A stretch of 64,000 nucleotides of DNA, taken from contig NZ_AODD01000005.1 of NCBI RefSeq assembly GCF_000525835.1, forward strand, positions 1-64,000. The letters are read 5' to 3'. This document shows positions 18,232 to 31,032 of this stretch, piece by piece (position 1 is the first letter of the stretch; each line of letters starts with the position of its first letter). The notes under the pieces are model-generated. The model was given only the letters and a program-made list of their open reading frames with translations. It had not been told where the DNA came from and did not search any database. Position numbers and translations under genes: made by a program. Source of the stretch: Listeria grandensis FSL F6-0971 (lineage in GTDB: Bacteria > Bacillota > Bacilli > Lactobacillales > Listeriaceae).

Positions 18232-19032
18232 ATGATTGATAAATTAATATTTGGCCGTTTCATGCCTGGGGAATCCCTCATTCATCGCTTAGACGCAAGA
18301 ACGAAATTGATTGCTGGTTTTTATTTTATTGGGATTCTGTTCCTAGCCAACAACTGGCAAAGCTATGTGTTACTGACACTATTCACATTTTTAGTCATTG
18401 CCCTTACCGGAATCTCCTATCGTTTTTTCATTAAAGGTGTGAAGCCATTGATTTGGCTCATTCTGTTCACTGTGTTACTGCAAGCCCTGTTTACGAGCGG
18501 CGGGACTATTTTTTTTAGTTGGGGACCATTCGCGATCTCCTCATTTGGCTTAATTAATGGTGTATACGTCTTTGTCCGGTTTGTCTTGATTATCTTCATG
18601 TCGACGGTCATCACGCTCACAACGACGCCCATGGATCTAACAGACGCCATTGCTTACATACTACGACCATTCAAAATTCTCAAGATGCCAGTCCAAGATA
18701 TCGCGCTTATGATTTCGGTAGCGTTGCGCTTTATCCCAACTTTAATGGAAGAAACTGATAAAATCATGAAAGCCCAACGAGCAAGAGGTGTCGATTTTGG
18801 CGAAGGGAACTTATTTGAACAAATGAAAGTAGTCGTTCCGATTTTCATTCCGCTATTCGTTAGTTCTTTCAACCGAGCAGAAGATTTGGCGGATGCAATG
18901 GAAGCGAGAGGCTATCAAGGTGACAAAAAAAGAACGAGATTCCGAATCCTGCATTGGCATTGGTGCGATTTAGTGGCGGCGTGCGTACTTGTCGCGTTGA
19001 CTACAGCGCTCGTGACGCTCCGAATATCATGA
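18232..19032 (+). CDS. fmnA: FmnA, EcfT-type transmembrane subunit for flavin export
   Basis: 266-residue EcfT-family membrane protein with four to six helices. The paired coupling motifs are recognisable as MISVALRFIPTLMEE...KAQRARG and FNRAEDLADAMEARGYQG, which contact ECF ATPases. General EcfT genes sit with ecfA genes. This orphan copy in the EET cluster corresponds to FmnA, which with RibU and the shared ECF ATPases supplies extracytosolic flavin for FmnB. It follows dmkA by 21 bases and a terminator closes the operon. Confidence 0.85.
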   Translation: MIDKLIFGRFMPGESLIHRLDARTKLIAGFYFIGILFLANNWQSYVLLTLFTFLVIALTGISYRFFIKGVKPLIWLILFTVLLQALFTSGGTIFFSWGPFAISSFGLINGVYVFVRFVLIIFMSTVITLTTTPMDLTDAIAYILRPFKILKMPVQDIALMISVALRFIPTLMEETDKIMKAQRARGVDFGEGNLFEQMKVVVPIFIPLFVSSFNRAEDLADAMEARGYQGDKKRTRFRILHWHWCDLVAACVLVALTTALVTLRIS

Positions 19033-19036
19033 TCCG

Positions 19037-19074
19037 AAGGCGCAAAATCAATAAGCCGATTTTGCGCCTTTTTT
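19037..19074 (+). terminator. Terminator of the fmnB operon
   Basis: AAGGCGCAAAATC (19037-19049) pairs perfectly with GATTTTGCGCCTT (19058-19070), followed by TTTT. Confidence 0.9.
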
Positions 19075-19136
19075 GATTCCTCAAAAACCTTATTCTAGCG
19101 CATTATAAGCCTCGCAAAACTTTTTTCACAAAATCG

Positions 19137-19165
19137 TTGAAATTACTAGGTCGGACGTGTATAAT
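19137..19165 (+). promoter_or_regulatory. Promoter of the S10 operon
   Basis: TTGAAA (19137-19142), 17-bp spacer, TATAAT (19160-19165). It drives the long S10-spc transcript. Confidence 0.8.
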
Positions 19166-19171
19166 AGATAA

Positions 19172-19657
<486 letters not shown>

Positions 19658-19689
19658 ATAAAAAATTAATTAAACAGGAGGTGTGACTC

Positions 19690-20319
19690 ATGACCAAAGG
19701 AATCTTAGGTAGAAAAGTAGGGATGACACAAGTTTTCACTGAAAACGGCGAACTTATTCCAGTAACAGTAATCGAAGCAGGTGCTAACGTAGTACTTCAA
19801 AAGAAAACGGTTGATACGGACGGATATGAAGCAATTCAAATCGGTTTCGAGGATAAACGCGAAAAATTGTCAAACAAACCCGAAAAAGGTCATGTAGAAA
19901 AAGCCAATACTACTCCTAAGCGCTTCATTCGCGAATTACGCGATGTAAACTTAGACGAGTATGAAATTGGTGGAGAAATTAAAGTAGACGTATTCGCTGA
20001 AGGTGACATCGTCGACGCGACAGGCGTATCGAAAGGTAAAGGATTCCAAGGTGTTATCAAACGCCACGGACAATCTCGTGGACCAATGGCCCACGGATCG
20101 CGTTACCATCGTCGCCCGGGTTCAATGGGTCCTGTAGCGCCTAACCGTGTATTCAAAAATAAATTACTTCCAGGTCGTATGGGTGGAGATCAGATCACTA
20201 TCCAAAACCTAGAAATCGTCAAAGTAGACGTAGAAAAAAATGTTCTTTTAGTTAAAGGTAACGTACCAGGAGCTAAAAAAGCATTGATCCAAATCAAAAC
20301 AGCAAACAAATCAAGATAA
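19690..20319 (+). CDS. rplC: 50S ribosomal protein L3
   Basis: 209 residues, [16 protein letters not shown] to the C-terminal [18 protein letters not shown]3 binds 23S rRNA near the peptidyl transferase centre; its central [19 protein letters not shown] loop, which reaches toward that centre, is intact. AGGAGGTG upstream. Confidence 0.99.
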   Translation: MTKGILGRKVGMTQVFTENGELIPVTVIEAGANVVLQKKTVDTDGYEAIQIGFEDKREKLSNKPEKGHVEKANTTPKRFIRELRDVNLDEYEIGGEIKVDVFAEGDIVDATGVSKGKGFQGVIKRHGQSRGPMAHGSRYHRRPGSMGPVAPNRVFKNKLLPGRMGGDQITIQNLEIVKVDVEKNVLLVKGNVPGAKKALIQIKTANKSR

Positions 20320-20343
20320 TTTATTGGAAAGGAGGACTAACAA

Positions 20344-20967
20344 ATGCCCAACGTAGCTTTATTGAAACAAGATGGAACAAATGCTGGCGAAATTACACTT
20401 AACGATACTATTTTCGGTATTGAACCAAATGAAAAAGTGGTTGTTGATGTAATTTTGAGTCAACGAGCTTCCTTACGTCAAGGAACTCATAAAGTAAAAG
20501 GCCGCTCAGAAGTACGCGGCGGTGGACGTAAACCATGGCGTCAAAAAGGTACAGGTCGTGCCCGTCAAGGTTCGATTCGTTCCCCACAATGGCGTGGAGG
20601 TGGAGTCGTATTCGGCCCAACACCACGTAGCTATGCTTACAAATTACCTAAGAAAGTTCGTCGTTTAGCGATCAAATCGATCCTTTCTTCTAAAGTAAAA
20701 GAAGAGAGCCTAGTAGTATTAGAAGGTTTAACTTTCTCTGCTCCTAAGACTAAAGAATTCACGGCTTTCCTTAAGAATATCTCTGTAGATACAAAAGCAT
20801 TGGTAGTAGTAGCCGATGAAAGTGAAAATGTAGAATTATCTGCACGTAACTTACAAGGCATTAAAGTTATTCCAGCTCAAAGTATCTCAGTACTAGATGT
20901 TGCTAAACATGATAAGTTAATTATCACGAAAGCAGCTCTTGAACAAGTAGAGGAGGTGCTTGCATAA
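20344..20967 (+). CDS. rplD: 50S ribosomal protein L4
   Basis: 207 residues with the extended exit-tunnel loop [20 protein letters not shown]4 lines the nascent-chain tunnel and is the classical S10-operon repressor in other bacteria. Tunnel-loop residues tied to macrolide resistance look wild-type. The stop overlaps the rplW start (TAATG). Confidence 0.99.
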   Translation: MPNVALLKQDGTNAGEITLNDTIFGIEPNEKVVVDVILSQRASLRQGTHKVKGRSEVRGGGRKPWRQKGTGRARQGSIRSPQWRGGGVVFGPTPRSYAYKLPKKVRRLAIKSILSSKVKEESLVVLEGLTFSAPKTKEFTAFLKNISVDTKALVVVADESENVELSARNLQGIKVIPAQSISVLDVAKHDKLIITKAALEQVEEVLA

Positions 20968-21251
20968 TGGATGCACGCGACATCATTAAGCGCCCGGTTA
21001 TCACGGAACAATCAACAAGTGTTTTAGATGATAAGAAATATACGTTTGAAGTTGATACACGCGCTACTAAAACGCACGTTAAGAAAGCTATCGAAGAAAT
21101 TTTCGAAGTGAAAGTTGCGAAAGTAAACGTAATGAACTACAAAGGTAAATTGAAACGTATGGGCCGTTACGCTGGCTATACAAACAAGCGTCGTAAAGCT
21201 ATCGTGACACTTACTGCCGATAGCAAAGAAATCCAATTTTTCGAAGTTTAA
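20967..21251 (+). CDS. rplW: 50S ribosomal protein L23
   Basis: 94 residues. L23 sits at the tunnel exit and docks trigger factor and SRP. It starts [16 protein letters not shown]; the A of the ATG is the last base of the rplD stop, so translation is coupled. GGAGG lies inside the end of rplD. Confidence 0.99.
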   Translation: MDARDIIKRPVITEQSTSVLDDKKYTFEVDTRATKTHVKKAIEEIFEVKVAKVNVMNYKGKLKRMGRYAGYTNKRRKAIVTLTADSKEIQFFEV

Positions 21252-21289
21252 TACTTCTAGGGAATTGAACAAATAGAGGAGGGAATACA

Positions 21290-22123
21290 ATGGCGATTAA
21301 AAAGTATAAACCTACCACAAACGGCCGTCGTCACATGACGAGTTCAGATTTTGCTGAGATTACTACAAGTACTCCAGAAAAAGCTTTACTACGTCCTCTG
21401 AAAAAGAAGGCTGGTCGTAATAACCAAGGTAAGTTAACTGTTCGTCATCACGGTGGAGGACACAAACGTCAATACCGCGTGATCGATTTCAAACGTAATA
21501 AAGATGGTATTCCAGGACGCGTTGCTACGATCGAATATGATCCTAACCGTTCTGCTAACATCGCATTAATTCACTACGTTGATGGAGAAAAACGCTACAT
21601 CATCGCAGCAAAAGGCTTAGAAGTAGGCCAAACAATTTATTCAGGTTCAGAGGCGGATATCAAAGTTGGTAACGCACTAGAACTTAAAGATATTCCAGTG
21701 GGTACTGTTATTCACAATATCGAAATGAAACCTGGTAAAGGTGGACAATTAGTACGTTCAGCTGGAACAAGTGCTCAAGTACTTGGTAAAGAAGGTAAAT
21801 ATGTACTTATCCGTCTTAACTCTGGTGAGGTTCGCATGATTCTTTCTACTTGCCGTGCTACTATTGGCCAAGTTGGTAACGAACAACACGAACTTATCAA
21901 CATTGGTAAAGCAGGTCGTTCACGTTGGATGGGTAAACGCCCAACAGTTCGTGGATCTGTAATGAACCCGAATGATCACCCACACGGTGGTGGTGAAGGT
22001 AAAGCGCCAATCGGACGTAAATCACCAATGTCTCCTTGGGGTAAACCAACACTTGGTTACAAAACTCGTAAGAAAAACAATAACTCCGATAAATTTATCG
22101 TACGTCGTCGTAAGAAAAAATAA
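21290..22123 (+). CDS. rplB: 50S ribosomal protein L2
   Basis: 277 residues. L2 is needed for subunit association and peptidyl transfer. The essential [21 protein letters not shown] segment with its conserved histidine is present, and the basic tail ends [16 protein letters not shown] precedes the ATG. Confidence 0.99.
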   Translation: MAIKKYKPTTNGRRHMTSSDFAEITTSTPEKALLRPLKKKAGRNNQGKLTVRHHGGGHKRQYRVIDFKRNKDGIPGRVATIEYDPNRSANIALIHYVDGEKRYIIAAKGLEVGQTIYSGSEADIKVGNALELKDIPVGTVIHNIEMKPGKGGQLVRSAGTSAQVLGKEGKYVLIRLNSGEVRMILSTCRATIGQVGNEQHELINIGKAGRSRWMGKRPTVRGSVMNPNDHPHGGGEGKAPIGRKSPMSPWGKPTLGYKTRKKNNNSDKFIVRRRKKK

Positions 22124-22213
22124 TTGGATTTGTAATTTTGACGAATTTATAGGTAGCAGGGACGGACAAGCACAAGCTTTCCGATTCCTGACTATGCGAA
22201 GGGAGGTTCCGAC

Positions 22214-22492
22214 ATGGGTCGTAGCTTGAAAAAAGGACCTTTTGTAGATGATCATTTGATGAAAAAAGTTGAGGCAGCTGATGCAAGCGAAAAGAAACAA
22301 GTTATTAAAACTTGGTCTCGTCGCTCAACGATTTTCCCAGTATTCGTTGGACAAACGATTGCTGTATATGACGGTCGCAAACACGTTCCAGTCTATATCC
22401 AAGAAGATATGGTAGGACATAAATTAGGTGAATTCGCACCAACTCGTACGTACCGCGGTCATGCGGGCGACGATAAAAAAACAAGACGTTAA
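22214..22492 (+). CDS. rpsS: 30S ribosomal protein S19
   Basis: 92 residues, [19 protein letters not shown] to [12 protein letters not shown]19 belongs to the 30S head and contacts the A-site finger. It follows rplB after 90 bases, with AAGGGAGG before the ATG. Confidence 0.99.
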   Translation: MGRSLKKGPFVDDHLMKKVEAADASEKKQVIKTWSRRSTIFPVFVGQTIAVYDGRKHVPVYIQEDMVGHKLGEFAPTRTYRGHAGDDKKTRR

Positions 22493-22511
22493 TTGAGAGG
22501 AGGATATCCTG

Positions 22512-22856
22512 ATGACAACTGCAAAAGCCGTTGCAAAAACTGTTCGTATTGCTCCTCGTAAAGTTAGACTCGTAATGGATCTAGTACGTGGTAAGCAAGT
22601 CGGTGAAGCCGTTGCTATTTTAAAACTTACTCCAAAAGCAGCTTCTCCGGTTATCGAGAAAGTTTTAAAATCAGCAATCGCAAACGCTGAGCATAATTAT
22701 GATTTAGATGTAAATAACTTAGTAATTTCTGAGGCATTCGTTGACGAAGGTCCAACATTGAAACGCTTCCGTCCACGTGCTATGGGACGCGCAAGTGCAA
22801 TTAATAAACGTACAAGCCACATCACAGTCGTGGTATCTGAAATCGAGGAGGGATAA
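22512..22856 (+). CDS. rplV: 50S ribosomal protein L22
   Basis: 114 residues; begins [21 protein letters not shown]22 spans the 50S and its beta-hairpin ([20 protein letters not shown]) lines the tunnel next to L4. GAGAGGAGG upstream. Its last codons contain the GAGGAGGG used by rpsC. Confidence 0.98.
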   Translation: MTTAKAVAKTVRIAPRKVRLVMDLVRGKQVGEAVAILKLTPKAASPVIEKVLKSAIANAEHNYDLDVNNLVISEAFVDEGPTLKRFRPRAMGRASAINKRTSHITVVVSEIEEG

Positions 22857-22859
22857 TTC

Positions 22860-23517
22860 GTGGGCCAAAAAAATACATCCAATAGGTATGCGTGTCGGTA
22901 TCATCCGTGATTGGGATTCAAAATGGTATGCTGGTAAAGAATACGCGAACTTCTTACATGAAGATTTACGTATCCGTGAATATATCGCGAAAAACTTATC
23001 AGATGCTTCTGTATCACGCATTGAAATCGAACGTGCGGCAAGCCGTGTAAACATCACTATCCACACTGCTAAACCAGGTATGGTTATCGGTAAAGGTGGA
23101 TCTGAGGTTGAATCATTACGTAAGAACCTAAATGAACTTACAGGTAAACGAGTTCATATCAATATTGTAGAAATTAAAAGAGCTGACCTTGACGCTAAAT
23201 TGGTTGCTGAAGGCATTGCTCGTCAATTGGAAAACCGTGTGTCTTTCCGACGTGCACAAAAACAAGCAATCCAACGTACAATGCGTGCAGGCGCTAAAGG
23301 TATCAAAACACAAGTTTCCGGCCGTCTAGGTGGAGCAGATATCGCTCGTGCGGAACATTACAGCGAAGGAACAGTACCTCTTCATACATTGCGTGCCGAT
23401 ATCGATTACGCATGGGAAGAAGCTGACACAACATATGGTAAACTAGGCGTTAAAGTCTGGATCTACCGTGGTGAAGTCCTTCCTACGAAGAAAACAAATG
23501 TGGAAGGAGGAAAATAA
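22860..23517 (+). CDS. rpsC: 30S ribosomal protein S3, one-base insertion after the start
   Basis: S3 forms the mRNA entry site and has helicase-like activity. The expected start is GTG at 22860, eight bases after GAGGAGGG. From there the frame fails because the A run at 22867-22873 has seven As. Removing one gives [20 protein letters not shown] and a 218-residue S3 of normal length with KH-domain [14 protein letters not shown]. The uncorrected frame would begin inside rplV. An essential gene, so a sequencing insertion is much the likeliest reading. Confidence 0.97.
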
Positions 23518-23519
23518 TA

Positions 23520-23957
23520 ATGTTAGTTCCAAAACGTGTAAAATACCGTCGTGAGTTCCGTGGTAACATGCGTGGACGTGCAAAAGGCGGAACAGAAGTA
23601 GCATTTGGTGAGTATGGTCTTCAAGCAGTTGATGCTTCATGGATCACTAACCGTCAAATCGAAGCTGCCCGTATTGCAATGACTCGTTACATGAAACGTG
23701 GCGGTAAAGTTTGGATTAAAATTTTCCCTCATAAATCTTACACTTCTAAGCCAATCGGCGTTCGGATGGGTAAAGGTAAAGGTGCTCCGGAAGGTTGGGT
23801 AAGCCCAGTTAAACGTGGCAAAATTATGTTTGAAATCGCAGGTGTTCCTGAAGAAGTAGCGCGTGAAGCATTACGTCTTGCAGCACATAAATTACCTGTT
23901 AAAACAAAAATCGTGAAACGCGAAGAAATTGGTGGTGAAGCAAATGAAAGCAACTGA
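23520..23957 (+). CDS. rplP: 50S ribosomal protein L16
   Basis: 145 residues, [20 protein letters not shown] onward. L16 organises the A-site tRNA side of the 50S. The site used is the GGAGG at the end of rpsC. It overlaps rpmC by 14 bases, which suggests coupled translation. Confidence 0.98.
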   Translation: MLVPKRVKYRREFRGNMRGRAKGGTEVAFGEYGLQAVDASWITNRQIEAARIAMTRYMKRGGKVWIKIFPHKSYTSKPIGVRMGKGKGAPEGWVSPVKRGKIMFEIAGVPEEVAREALRLAAHKLPVKTKIVKREEIGGEANESN

Positions 23958-24135
23958 TATCCGTGAATTGTCCACTACTGAAATTCAAGATAAAGAAAAA
24001 TCTCTAAAAGAAGAGCTTTTCAACTTGCGCTTTCAATTAGCTACTGGCCAATTGGAAAACACTGCACGTATTCGTGAAGTACGTAAAGCGATCGCACGTA
24101 TGAAAACAATCGTTCGTGAAAGAGAACTTGCCTAA
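23944..24135 (+). CDS. rpmC: 50S ribosomal protein L29
   Basis: 63 residues, [20 protein letters not shown], two helices that sit by the tunnel exit. Start at 23944 gives the family length. It lies within the end of rplP and has only a weak ribosome binding site (GGTGGTG), as expected for coupled translation. Confidence 0.97.
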   Translation: MKATDIRELSTTEIQDKEKSLKEELFNLRFQLATGQLENTARIREVRKAIARMKTIVRERELA

Positions 24136-24162
24136 AATTAATTCAGGAGGAGGTTTTAATAC

Positions 24163-24426
24163 ATGTCTGAACGTAACCAACGTAAAGTCTATACAGGACG
24201 TGTTGTATCCGACAAAATGGATAAAACAATCACTGTCGTTGTTGAAACGTATAAGAAACACTCGCTTTATGGCAAGCGCGTGAAGTATTCTAAGAAATTC
24301 AAAGCTCATGATGAAAATAATGTAGCTAAAGCAGGCGACTTAGTACGTATTGCTGAAACTCGTCCATTATCGGCGACTAAACGTTTCCGCTTACTAGAAG
24401 TTGTTGAAGAAGCTGTAGTAGTTTAA
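24163..24426 (+). CDS. rpsQ: 30S ribosomal protein S17
   Basis: 87 residues with the conserved [16 protein letters not shown] core of this OB-fold 16S rRNA binder. AGGAGGAGG upstream. Confidence 0.98.
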   Translation: MSERNQRKVYTGRVVSDKMDKTITVVVETYKKHSLYGKRVKYSKKFKAHDENNVAKAGDLVRIAETRPLSATKRFRLLEVVEEAVVV

Positions 24427-24467
24427 ATCGTGAACCGTAATAATATAAGTTTTAATAGGAAAAATAA

Positions 24468-24872
<405 letters not shown>

Positions 24873-24910
24873 AATACAGTAGTTTCAAAATCAAGGAGGT
24901 GCTAGACCCA

Positions 24911-25231
24911 ATGCATGTCAAAAAAGGTGATAAAGTTCAAGTTATTACTGGTAAAGATAAAGGTAAATCCGGCAAAATCATCGCTGCTTTCCCTAAAAAG
25001 GACCGCGTGATCGTTGAAGGACTTAACATGGTTAAAAAACATACAAAACCATCAAACGTTAACCCGCAAGGTGGAATTTTAAATGTTGAAGCACCGATTC
25101 ACGTATCTAACGTAATGCTTATCGATCCTAAAACTGGTGAACCAACTCGTGTGAACTATGAAATCAAGGACGGTAAAAAAGTACGCGTAGCTAAAAAATC
25201 CGGTGAAGTTATTAAAGACGCAACTAAATAA
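24911..25231 (+). CDS. rplX: 50S ribosomal protein L24
   Basis: 106 residues with the KOW motif [18 protein letters not shown] at the N-terminus. L24 is an early 50S assembly initiator. ATG at 24911 after AAGGAGGTG. Confidence 0.97.
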   Translation: MHVKKGDKVQVITGKDKGKSGKIIAAFPKKDRVIVEGLNMVKKHTKPSNVNPQGGILNVEAPIHVSNVMLIDPKTGEPTRVNYEIKDGKKVRVAKKSGEVIKDATK

Positions 25232-25260
25232 AAAGTATTTGAGGAAGGAGGGAATATTAC

Positions 25261-25800
25261 ATGAATCGCCTTAAAGATAGATATCTTAAGGAAATTGTTC
25301 CTGCTTTAATGAGCAAATTCAATTATGACTCCGTAATGGAGGTACCAAAAATCGATAAAATCGTAATCAACACTGGTGTTGGTGACGCAACAGCAAATGC
25401 GAAAGTTTTGGATAGTGCAGTGGAAGAGTTAGCTCTAATCACTGGTCAAAAACCTGTAATCACAAAAGCGAAAAATTCAATCGCTGGTTTCCGTCTTCGT
25501 GAAGGAATGCCAATCGGTGCGAAAGTAACGCTACGTGGAGATCGCATGTATGATTTCTTAGACAAATTAATTACTGTTTCCCTACCACGTGTTCGTGATT
25601 TCCGTGGGGTTTCTAAAAAAGCCTTCGACGGTCGCGGTAACTACACGCTAGGTGTTAGAGAGCAATTAATTTTCCCTGAAATTGATTACGATAAAGTAAG
25701 TAAAGTTCGCGGAATGGACGTAGTAATCGTTACTACAGCTAAATCCGATGAAGAGTCAAAAGAATTACTGACACATGTTGGAATGCCTTTTCAAAAGTAA
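25261..25800 (+). CDS. rplE: 50S ribosomal protein L5
   Basis: 179 residues. L5 binds 5S rRNA and contacts the P-site tRNA. It starts [17 protein letters not shown] and contains [29 protein letters not shown] upstream. Confidence 0.99.
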   Translation: MNRLKDRYLKEIVPALMSKFNYDSVMEVPKIDKIVINTGVGDATANAKVLDSAVEELALITGQKPVITKAKNSIAGFRLREGMPIGAKVTLRGDRMYDFLDKLITVSLPRVRDFRGVSKKAFDGRGNYTLGVREQLIFPEIDYDKVSKVRGMDVVIVTTAKSDEESKELLTHVGMPFQK

Positions 25801-25827
25801 TCCAAATGGTAATCAATAAATAAGTAG

Positions 25828-26025
<198 letters not shown>

Positions 26026-26057
26026 AAACCCAATAATGGGAAGGAGGTAAATTTTTC

Positions 26058-26456
26058 ATGGTGATGACAGATCCTATCGCAGATTTTCTAACTCGTATTC
26101 GTAACGCCAATATGGTACGTCACGATAAGTTAGAAGTTCCTGCTTCAAAAATCAAAAAAGAAGTCGCTGAAATCCTTAAAAGAGAAGGTTTCGTACGTGA
26201 TGTTGAATATATTCAAGATGATAAACAAGGTACAATCCGTGTTTTCCTTAAATATGGTGCAGCTAACGAGCGTGTAATTACTGGACTTAAGCGTATCAGT
26301 AAGCCAGGTCTTCGTGTTTACGCTAAAGCTGATGAGGTACCAAAAGTACTTAACGGTTTAGGTATTGCAATTGTATCTACTTCTCAAGGTTTGTTAACTG
26401 ACAAAGAAGCTCGCGCGAAACAAGTGGGCGGAGAAGTTCTAGCATACGTTTGGTAA
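26058..26456 (+). CDS. rpsH: 30S ribosomal protein S8
   Basis: 132 residues, [21 protein letters not shown]8 binds the central domain of 16S rRNA and is the spc-operon repressor in other bacteria. The ATG at 26058 gives the normal length. AAGGAGG upstream. Confidence 0.98.
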   Translation: MVMTDPIADFLTRIRNANMVRHDKLEVPASKIKKEVAEILKREGFVRDVEYIQDDKQGTIRVFLKYGAANERVITGLKRISKPGLRVYAKADEVPKVLNGLGIAIVSTSQGLLTDKEARAKQVGGEVLAYVW

Positions 26457-26485
26457 GAACAGAAAATCACAAGGAGGTGCAATAA

Positions 26486-27022
26486 ATGTCCCGTATAGGT
26501 AAAAAAACAATTGTTATCCCAGCTGGTGTTACTGTAACATTAGATGGTTCAACAGCAACTGTTAAGGGCCCTAAAGGTGAATTAGTAAAAACTTTTAACC
26601 CAGATATCTCAATCAATATCGAAGGAAGCGAGATCAATGTGACTCGTCCTTCTGACAATAAAACACACCGTGCGCTTCATGGTACGACACGTGCTATTTT
26701 AAATAACATGATTATCGGCGTATCTGAAGGCTACGAAAAAACTCTTGAGCTTATTGGTGTCGGTTACCGTGCTGCAAAACAAGGCACTACTCTTGTTTTA
26801 AACGTAGGTTACTCGCATCCAGTAGAATTCGAAGCTCGTCCAGGTGTTGAAGTGGAAGTACCAGCAAACACGAAAGTTATCGTGCGCGGTATTAACAAAG
26901 AACACGTTGGCGAATTGGCTGCAAATATCCGTTCCGTACGTCCACCAGAGCCTTACAAAGGTAAAGGTATCCGTTACGAAGGCGAATTTGTACGTCGTAA
27001 AGAAGGTAAAACCGGTAAATAA
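26486..27022 (+). CDS. rplF: 50S ribosomal protein L6
   Basis: 178 residues, two tandem L6 folds; ends in the conserved [21 protein letters not shown]6 lies near the factor-binding site. AAGGAGGTG upstream. Confidence 0.99.
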   Translation: MSRIGKKTIVIPAGVTVTLDGSTATVKGPKGELVKTFNPDISINIEGSEINVTRPSDNKTHRALHGTTRAILNNMIIGVSEGYEKTLELIGVGYRAAKQGTTLVLNVGYSHPVEFEARPGVEVEVPANTKVIVRGINKEHVGELAANIRSVRPPEPYKGKGIRYEGEFVRRKEGKTGK

Positions 27023-27056
27023 TGCCGCATAAAAGCTAAGAGAAGAGGTGAGTCGT

Positions 27057-27416
27057 GTGATTACCAAAATCGACAAAAATAAAGTGCGTAAAAAAAGACA
27101 TGGTCGTGTTCGTTCTAAGATTTCTGGAACAGCAGCCCGTCCACGCTTGAACGTATTCCGTTCAAACAAGAACATTTATGCTCAACTTATTGATGATGTT
27201 AACGGTGTAACAATCGCTAGCGCATCTAACGTAGATAAAGATTTCCCTAAAGCTGAGTCCAAAGTTGACGCAGCTACAAAAGTAGGCGAAATCGTTGCAA
27301 AACGCGCTACAGAAAAAGGCGTTAAAGCTGTTGTATTTGACCGCGGTGGTTATTTGTATCATGGTCGTGTAAAAGCTTTAGCTGAATCTGCTCGTGAAAA
27401 TGGATTGGAATTTTAA
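27057..27416 (+). CDS. rplR: 50S ribosomal protein L18
   Basis: 119 residues, a 5S rRNA binder. The GTG at 27057 ([20 protein letters not shown]) is preferred because AAGAGG is eight bases before it and it gives the family length. A GTG three codons earlier overlaps that site. Confidence 0.97.
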   Translation: MITKIDKNKVRKKRHGRVRSKISGTAARPRLNVFRSNKNIYAQLIDDVNGVTIASASNVDKDFPKAESKVDAATKVGEIVAKRATEKGVKAVVFDRGGYLYHGRVKALAESARENGLEF

Positions 27417-27437
27417 TAAGAAGGAGGGACAACTTAC

Positions 27438-27941
27438 ATGCCTCAACAAATCGATGGAAACAAATTAGAATTAGAAGAACGCGTAGTTACTATCAACCGT
27501 GTTGCGAAAGTAGTTAAGGGTGGTCGTCGTTTCCGTTTTTCAGCGCTCGTAGTCGTTGGAGATAAAAACGGTCATGTTGGATTCGGTACTGGTAAAGCGC
27601 AAGAAGTTCCAGATGCGATCCGTAAAGCAATTGACGATGCTAAGAAGAATATGATCTTCGTACCAACTGTTGACACTACAATCCCACACACAGCAATCGG
27701 TCATTTTGGTGGTGGAGAAATTCTCCTAAAACCTGCAAGCGCCGGTTCTGGTGTAACTGCTGGTGGTCCAGTTCGTGCTGTCCTTGAGCTTGCTGGTGTT
27801 GCTGATGTGTCTAGTAAATCACTAGGTTCTAACACACCAATCAACATGGTTCGCGCTACATTCGACGGTATCAAACAACTTAAAAAAGCTGAAGATGTTG
27901 CGAAATTACGCGGCAAAACAGTTGAAGAATTACTAGGATAA
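27438..27941 (+). CDS. rpsE: 30S ribosomal protein S5
   Basis: 167 residues with the [19 protein letters not shown] loop implicated in accuracy and spectinomycin binding, unaltered here as far as I can see. AAGGAGGG upstream. Confidence 0.99.
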
Positions 27942-27957
27942 GGAGGGAATAAACGTT

Positions 27958-28137
27958 ATGGCGAAATTAGAAATTACTCTAAAACGTAGCTTAATCGGAC
28001 GCCCTCAACCACAACGCAAAACAGTTCAAGCTCTTGGCTTGGGAAAAACTAATTCTGTTGTTGTAAAAGAAGATAATCCTGCAATTCGTGGGATGATCAC
28101 TAAAGTTAGTCATTTAGTGGACGTTAAAGAAGTTTAA
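27958..28137 (+). CDS. rpmD: 50S ribosomal protein L30
   Basis: 59 residues, [20 protein letters not shown] to a TAA at 28135-28137. This short protein is the usual partner between S5 and L15. AAGGAGGG overlaps the rpsE stop. Confidence 0.97.
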
Positions 28138-28192
28138 GCTATTAATGAATTTTAAAATGAATAAAATCGTAAATTAGGAGGAGGTGCTTGAC

Positions 28193-28633
28193 ATGAAACT
28201 TCACGAACTTAAACCTGCAGAAGGTTCTCGTAAAGAGCGTAATCGTGTTGGTCGTGGTATGAGTTCTGGTAACGGTAAAACATCAGGACGCGGTCACAAA
28301 GGTCAAAAAGCACGTTCAGGTGGCGGTGTACGCCTAGGCTTCGAAGGTGGACAATTACCATTGTTCCGTCGTATTCCAAAACGTGGTTTCACAAACATCA
28401 ACCGCAAAGAGTATGCTGTTGTGAACATTGATGTTTTAAATCGCTTTGAAGAAGGTACAGAAGTAACACCTGAATTATTAATTGAAACAGGTATCGTTCG
28501 TAACGCAAAATCCGGAATTAAGATTTTGTCTAACGGTGCAATCGAGAAAAAACTTACAGTGAAAGCTAACAAATTCTCATCGGCTGCTAAAGAGGCTATA
28601 GAGGCTGCTGGTGGAAAAACTGAGGTGATCTAA
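28193..28633 (+). CDS. rplO: 50S ribosomal protein L15
   Basis: 146 residues starting [20 protein letters not shown]; the Gly/Arg-rich extension [20 protein letters not shown] is typical. ATG at 28193 after AGGAGGAGGTG. Its stop TAA overlaps the secY ATG. Confidence 0.98.
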   Translation: MKLHELKPAEGSRKERNRVGRGMSSGNGKTSGRGHKGQKARSGGGVRLGFEGGQLPLFRRIPKRGFTNINRKEYAVVNIDVLNRFEEGTEVTPELLIETGIVRNAKSGIKILSNGAIEKKLTVKANKFSSAAKEAIEAAGGKTEVI

Positions 28634-29935
28634 TGTTTTCGACGTTGATCAATTTTTTCAAAGTTGCTGATATTCGTAAGAAAATCATGTTTACGCTAGC
28701 TATGCTTGTCATTTTCCGTATCGGAACATTTATTCCTGTACCGGGAGTGGACGCAGCAGCTATCCAAAAATCGATGGAATCAGGAATTCTTGGATTCTTG
28801 AACACTTTCAACGGTGGTGCACTGAAGAATTTCTCGATCTTTGCGATGGGCGTAATGCCATACATCACTGCATCGATTATTGTGCAATTGTTACAAATGG
28901 ATGTTGTGCCAAAACTTACTGAGTGGTCCAAGCAAGGTGAGATGGGACGTAAGAAATCAAATCAATTGACGCGTTACTTAACGATTGGACTAGGGCTTGT
29001 CGAAGCATTCGGTATGGCATTTGGGTTCAATAGATTGAGTGGTTCAGGTTTCATTGTGAATCCTTCCATCGCTCAATATCTGGCAATTGCGGTTGTTCTT
29101 ACTACTGGTACAATGTTCTTAATGTGGCTAGGTGAACAAATTACTGTGAGTGGCGTTGGTAATGGGATTTCTATTATTATCTTTGCTGGAATTGTAGCAC
29201 AGATTCCAGATGGGTTGCGTTCTCTATACGCATCACAAATTGAAGACGCTGGTGATCAGTTGTTCATGCGCGTCCTGATTCTTATCGCCATTGCCGTGGC
29301 AGTTTTAGCGATCATTGTGCTCGTTATTTACTTCCAACAAGCATTGCGTAAGATTCCAATTCAATACTCAAAACGTGTCGCTGGTGCAAAAACTGGTGGG
29401 GCACAAGCAACACATTTACCGCTGAAACTTAACTCTGCTGGGGTTATACCGGTAATCTTTGCAAGTGCATTCATCATTACACCGCAAACTATTTTGAGCT
29501 TTGCCTTCGTTGATTCATCCAGTCAAGTTGTAAAAGTCTTAAAACAAATTTTTTGACTATACGCAACCGATTGGTATGTGTCTATATGTTGCCTTGATTA
29601 TCGCATTTACTTACTTCTATGCGTTTATCCAAGTGAACCCTGAGAAAGTTGCAGATAACTTGAAGAAACAAGGTGGGTATATTCCAAGTAAACGTCCTGG
29701 TCGTGAAACACAAGCGTATCTTACGAGTGTGCTTTATCGTCTAACTTTTGTTGGTGCGATCTTCCTTTCTGTAGTTGCAATCATGCCTACAATCGGAGCA
29801 TCTGTATTCGATCTTCCGCAATCTGTTGCCATCGGTGGTACGAGCTTGCTGATTGTTATCGGGGTTGCCCTTGATACAACAAAACAATTAGAAGGACAAC
29901 TTGTGAAACGAAATTATCGAGGATTTATCAAATAA
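28633..29935 (+). CDS. secY: Preprotein translocase SecY, one-base insertion in the 3' third
   Basis: The ten-helix channel subunit of the Sec translocon. The first 307 codons read normally ([39 protein letters not shown]) and stop at a TGA because the T run at 29549-29554 has six Ts. Removing one gives [20 protein letters not shown] and continues to 29935, about 433 residues, with the [13 protein letters not shown] cytoplasmic loop and the last helix. Essential gene, so a sequencing insertion is the likely cause. Its ATG overlaps the rplO stop. Confidence 0.96.
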
Positions 29936-29936
29936 A

Positions 29937-30651
<715 letters not shown>

Positions 30652-31032
30652 TGAGGTCATCGCTTATTCACAGTCGGTACCTATGTAGTGCAAAATGTTT
30701 TGTTTTGTAGTATAATGGGTAATTGGCAGTGCGAATGAGTAACAACTATGCGAAACATGATGAACGAGAGATTGTCTGAAGATCATCTGGATAAATAGGA
30801 ATGCTACTGGAAATAGTGATATGAAGGCGTTCGTAAGGGCCAGATGCACTTGTACTTCCATTTTTGCGGGACCGTACTTTTACCGATTGTCTGAAGATGT
30901 ATAAAATTAATTCCTTGTCGTGGGGAACGATTTTGGTATGTCTAGCGTTTTTTCATGTAATAAAATTTTACGCGAAAAGAAATGGCAGACCTGTAAATGG
31001 TCCAGTTAGAAGAAGTAAGGAGGTAGCAACTT
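30652..31032 (+). promoter_or_regulatory. adk-infA spacer with a promoter and direct repeats
   Basis: 381 bases with no convincing gene. A perfect TATAAT at 30711-30716 could start a separate infA-rpoA transcript; the -35 is weak. A 14-base sequence GATTGTCTGAAGAT occurs twice, at 30770-30783 and 30885-30898. The only reading frame entering from here into infA has no ribosome binding site. Confidence 0.45.
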
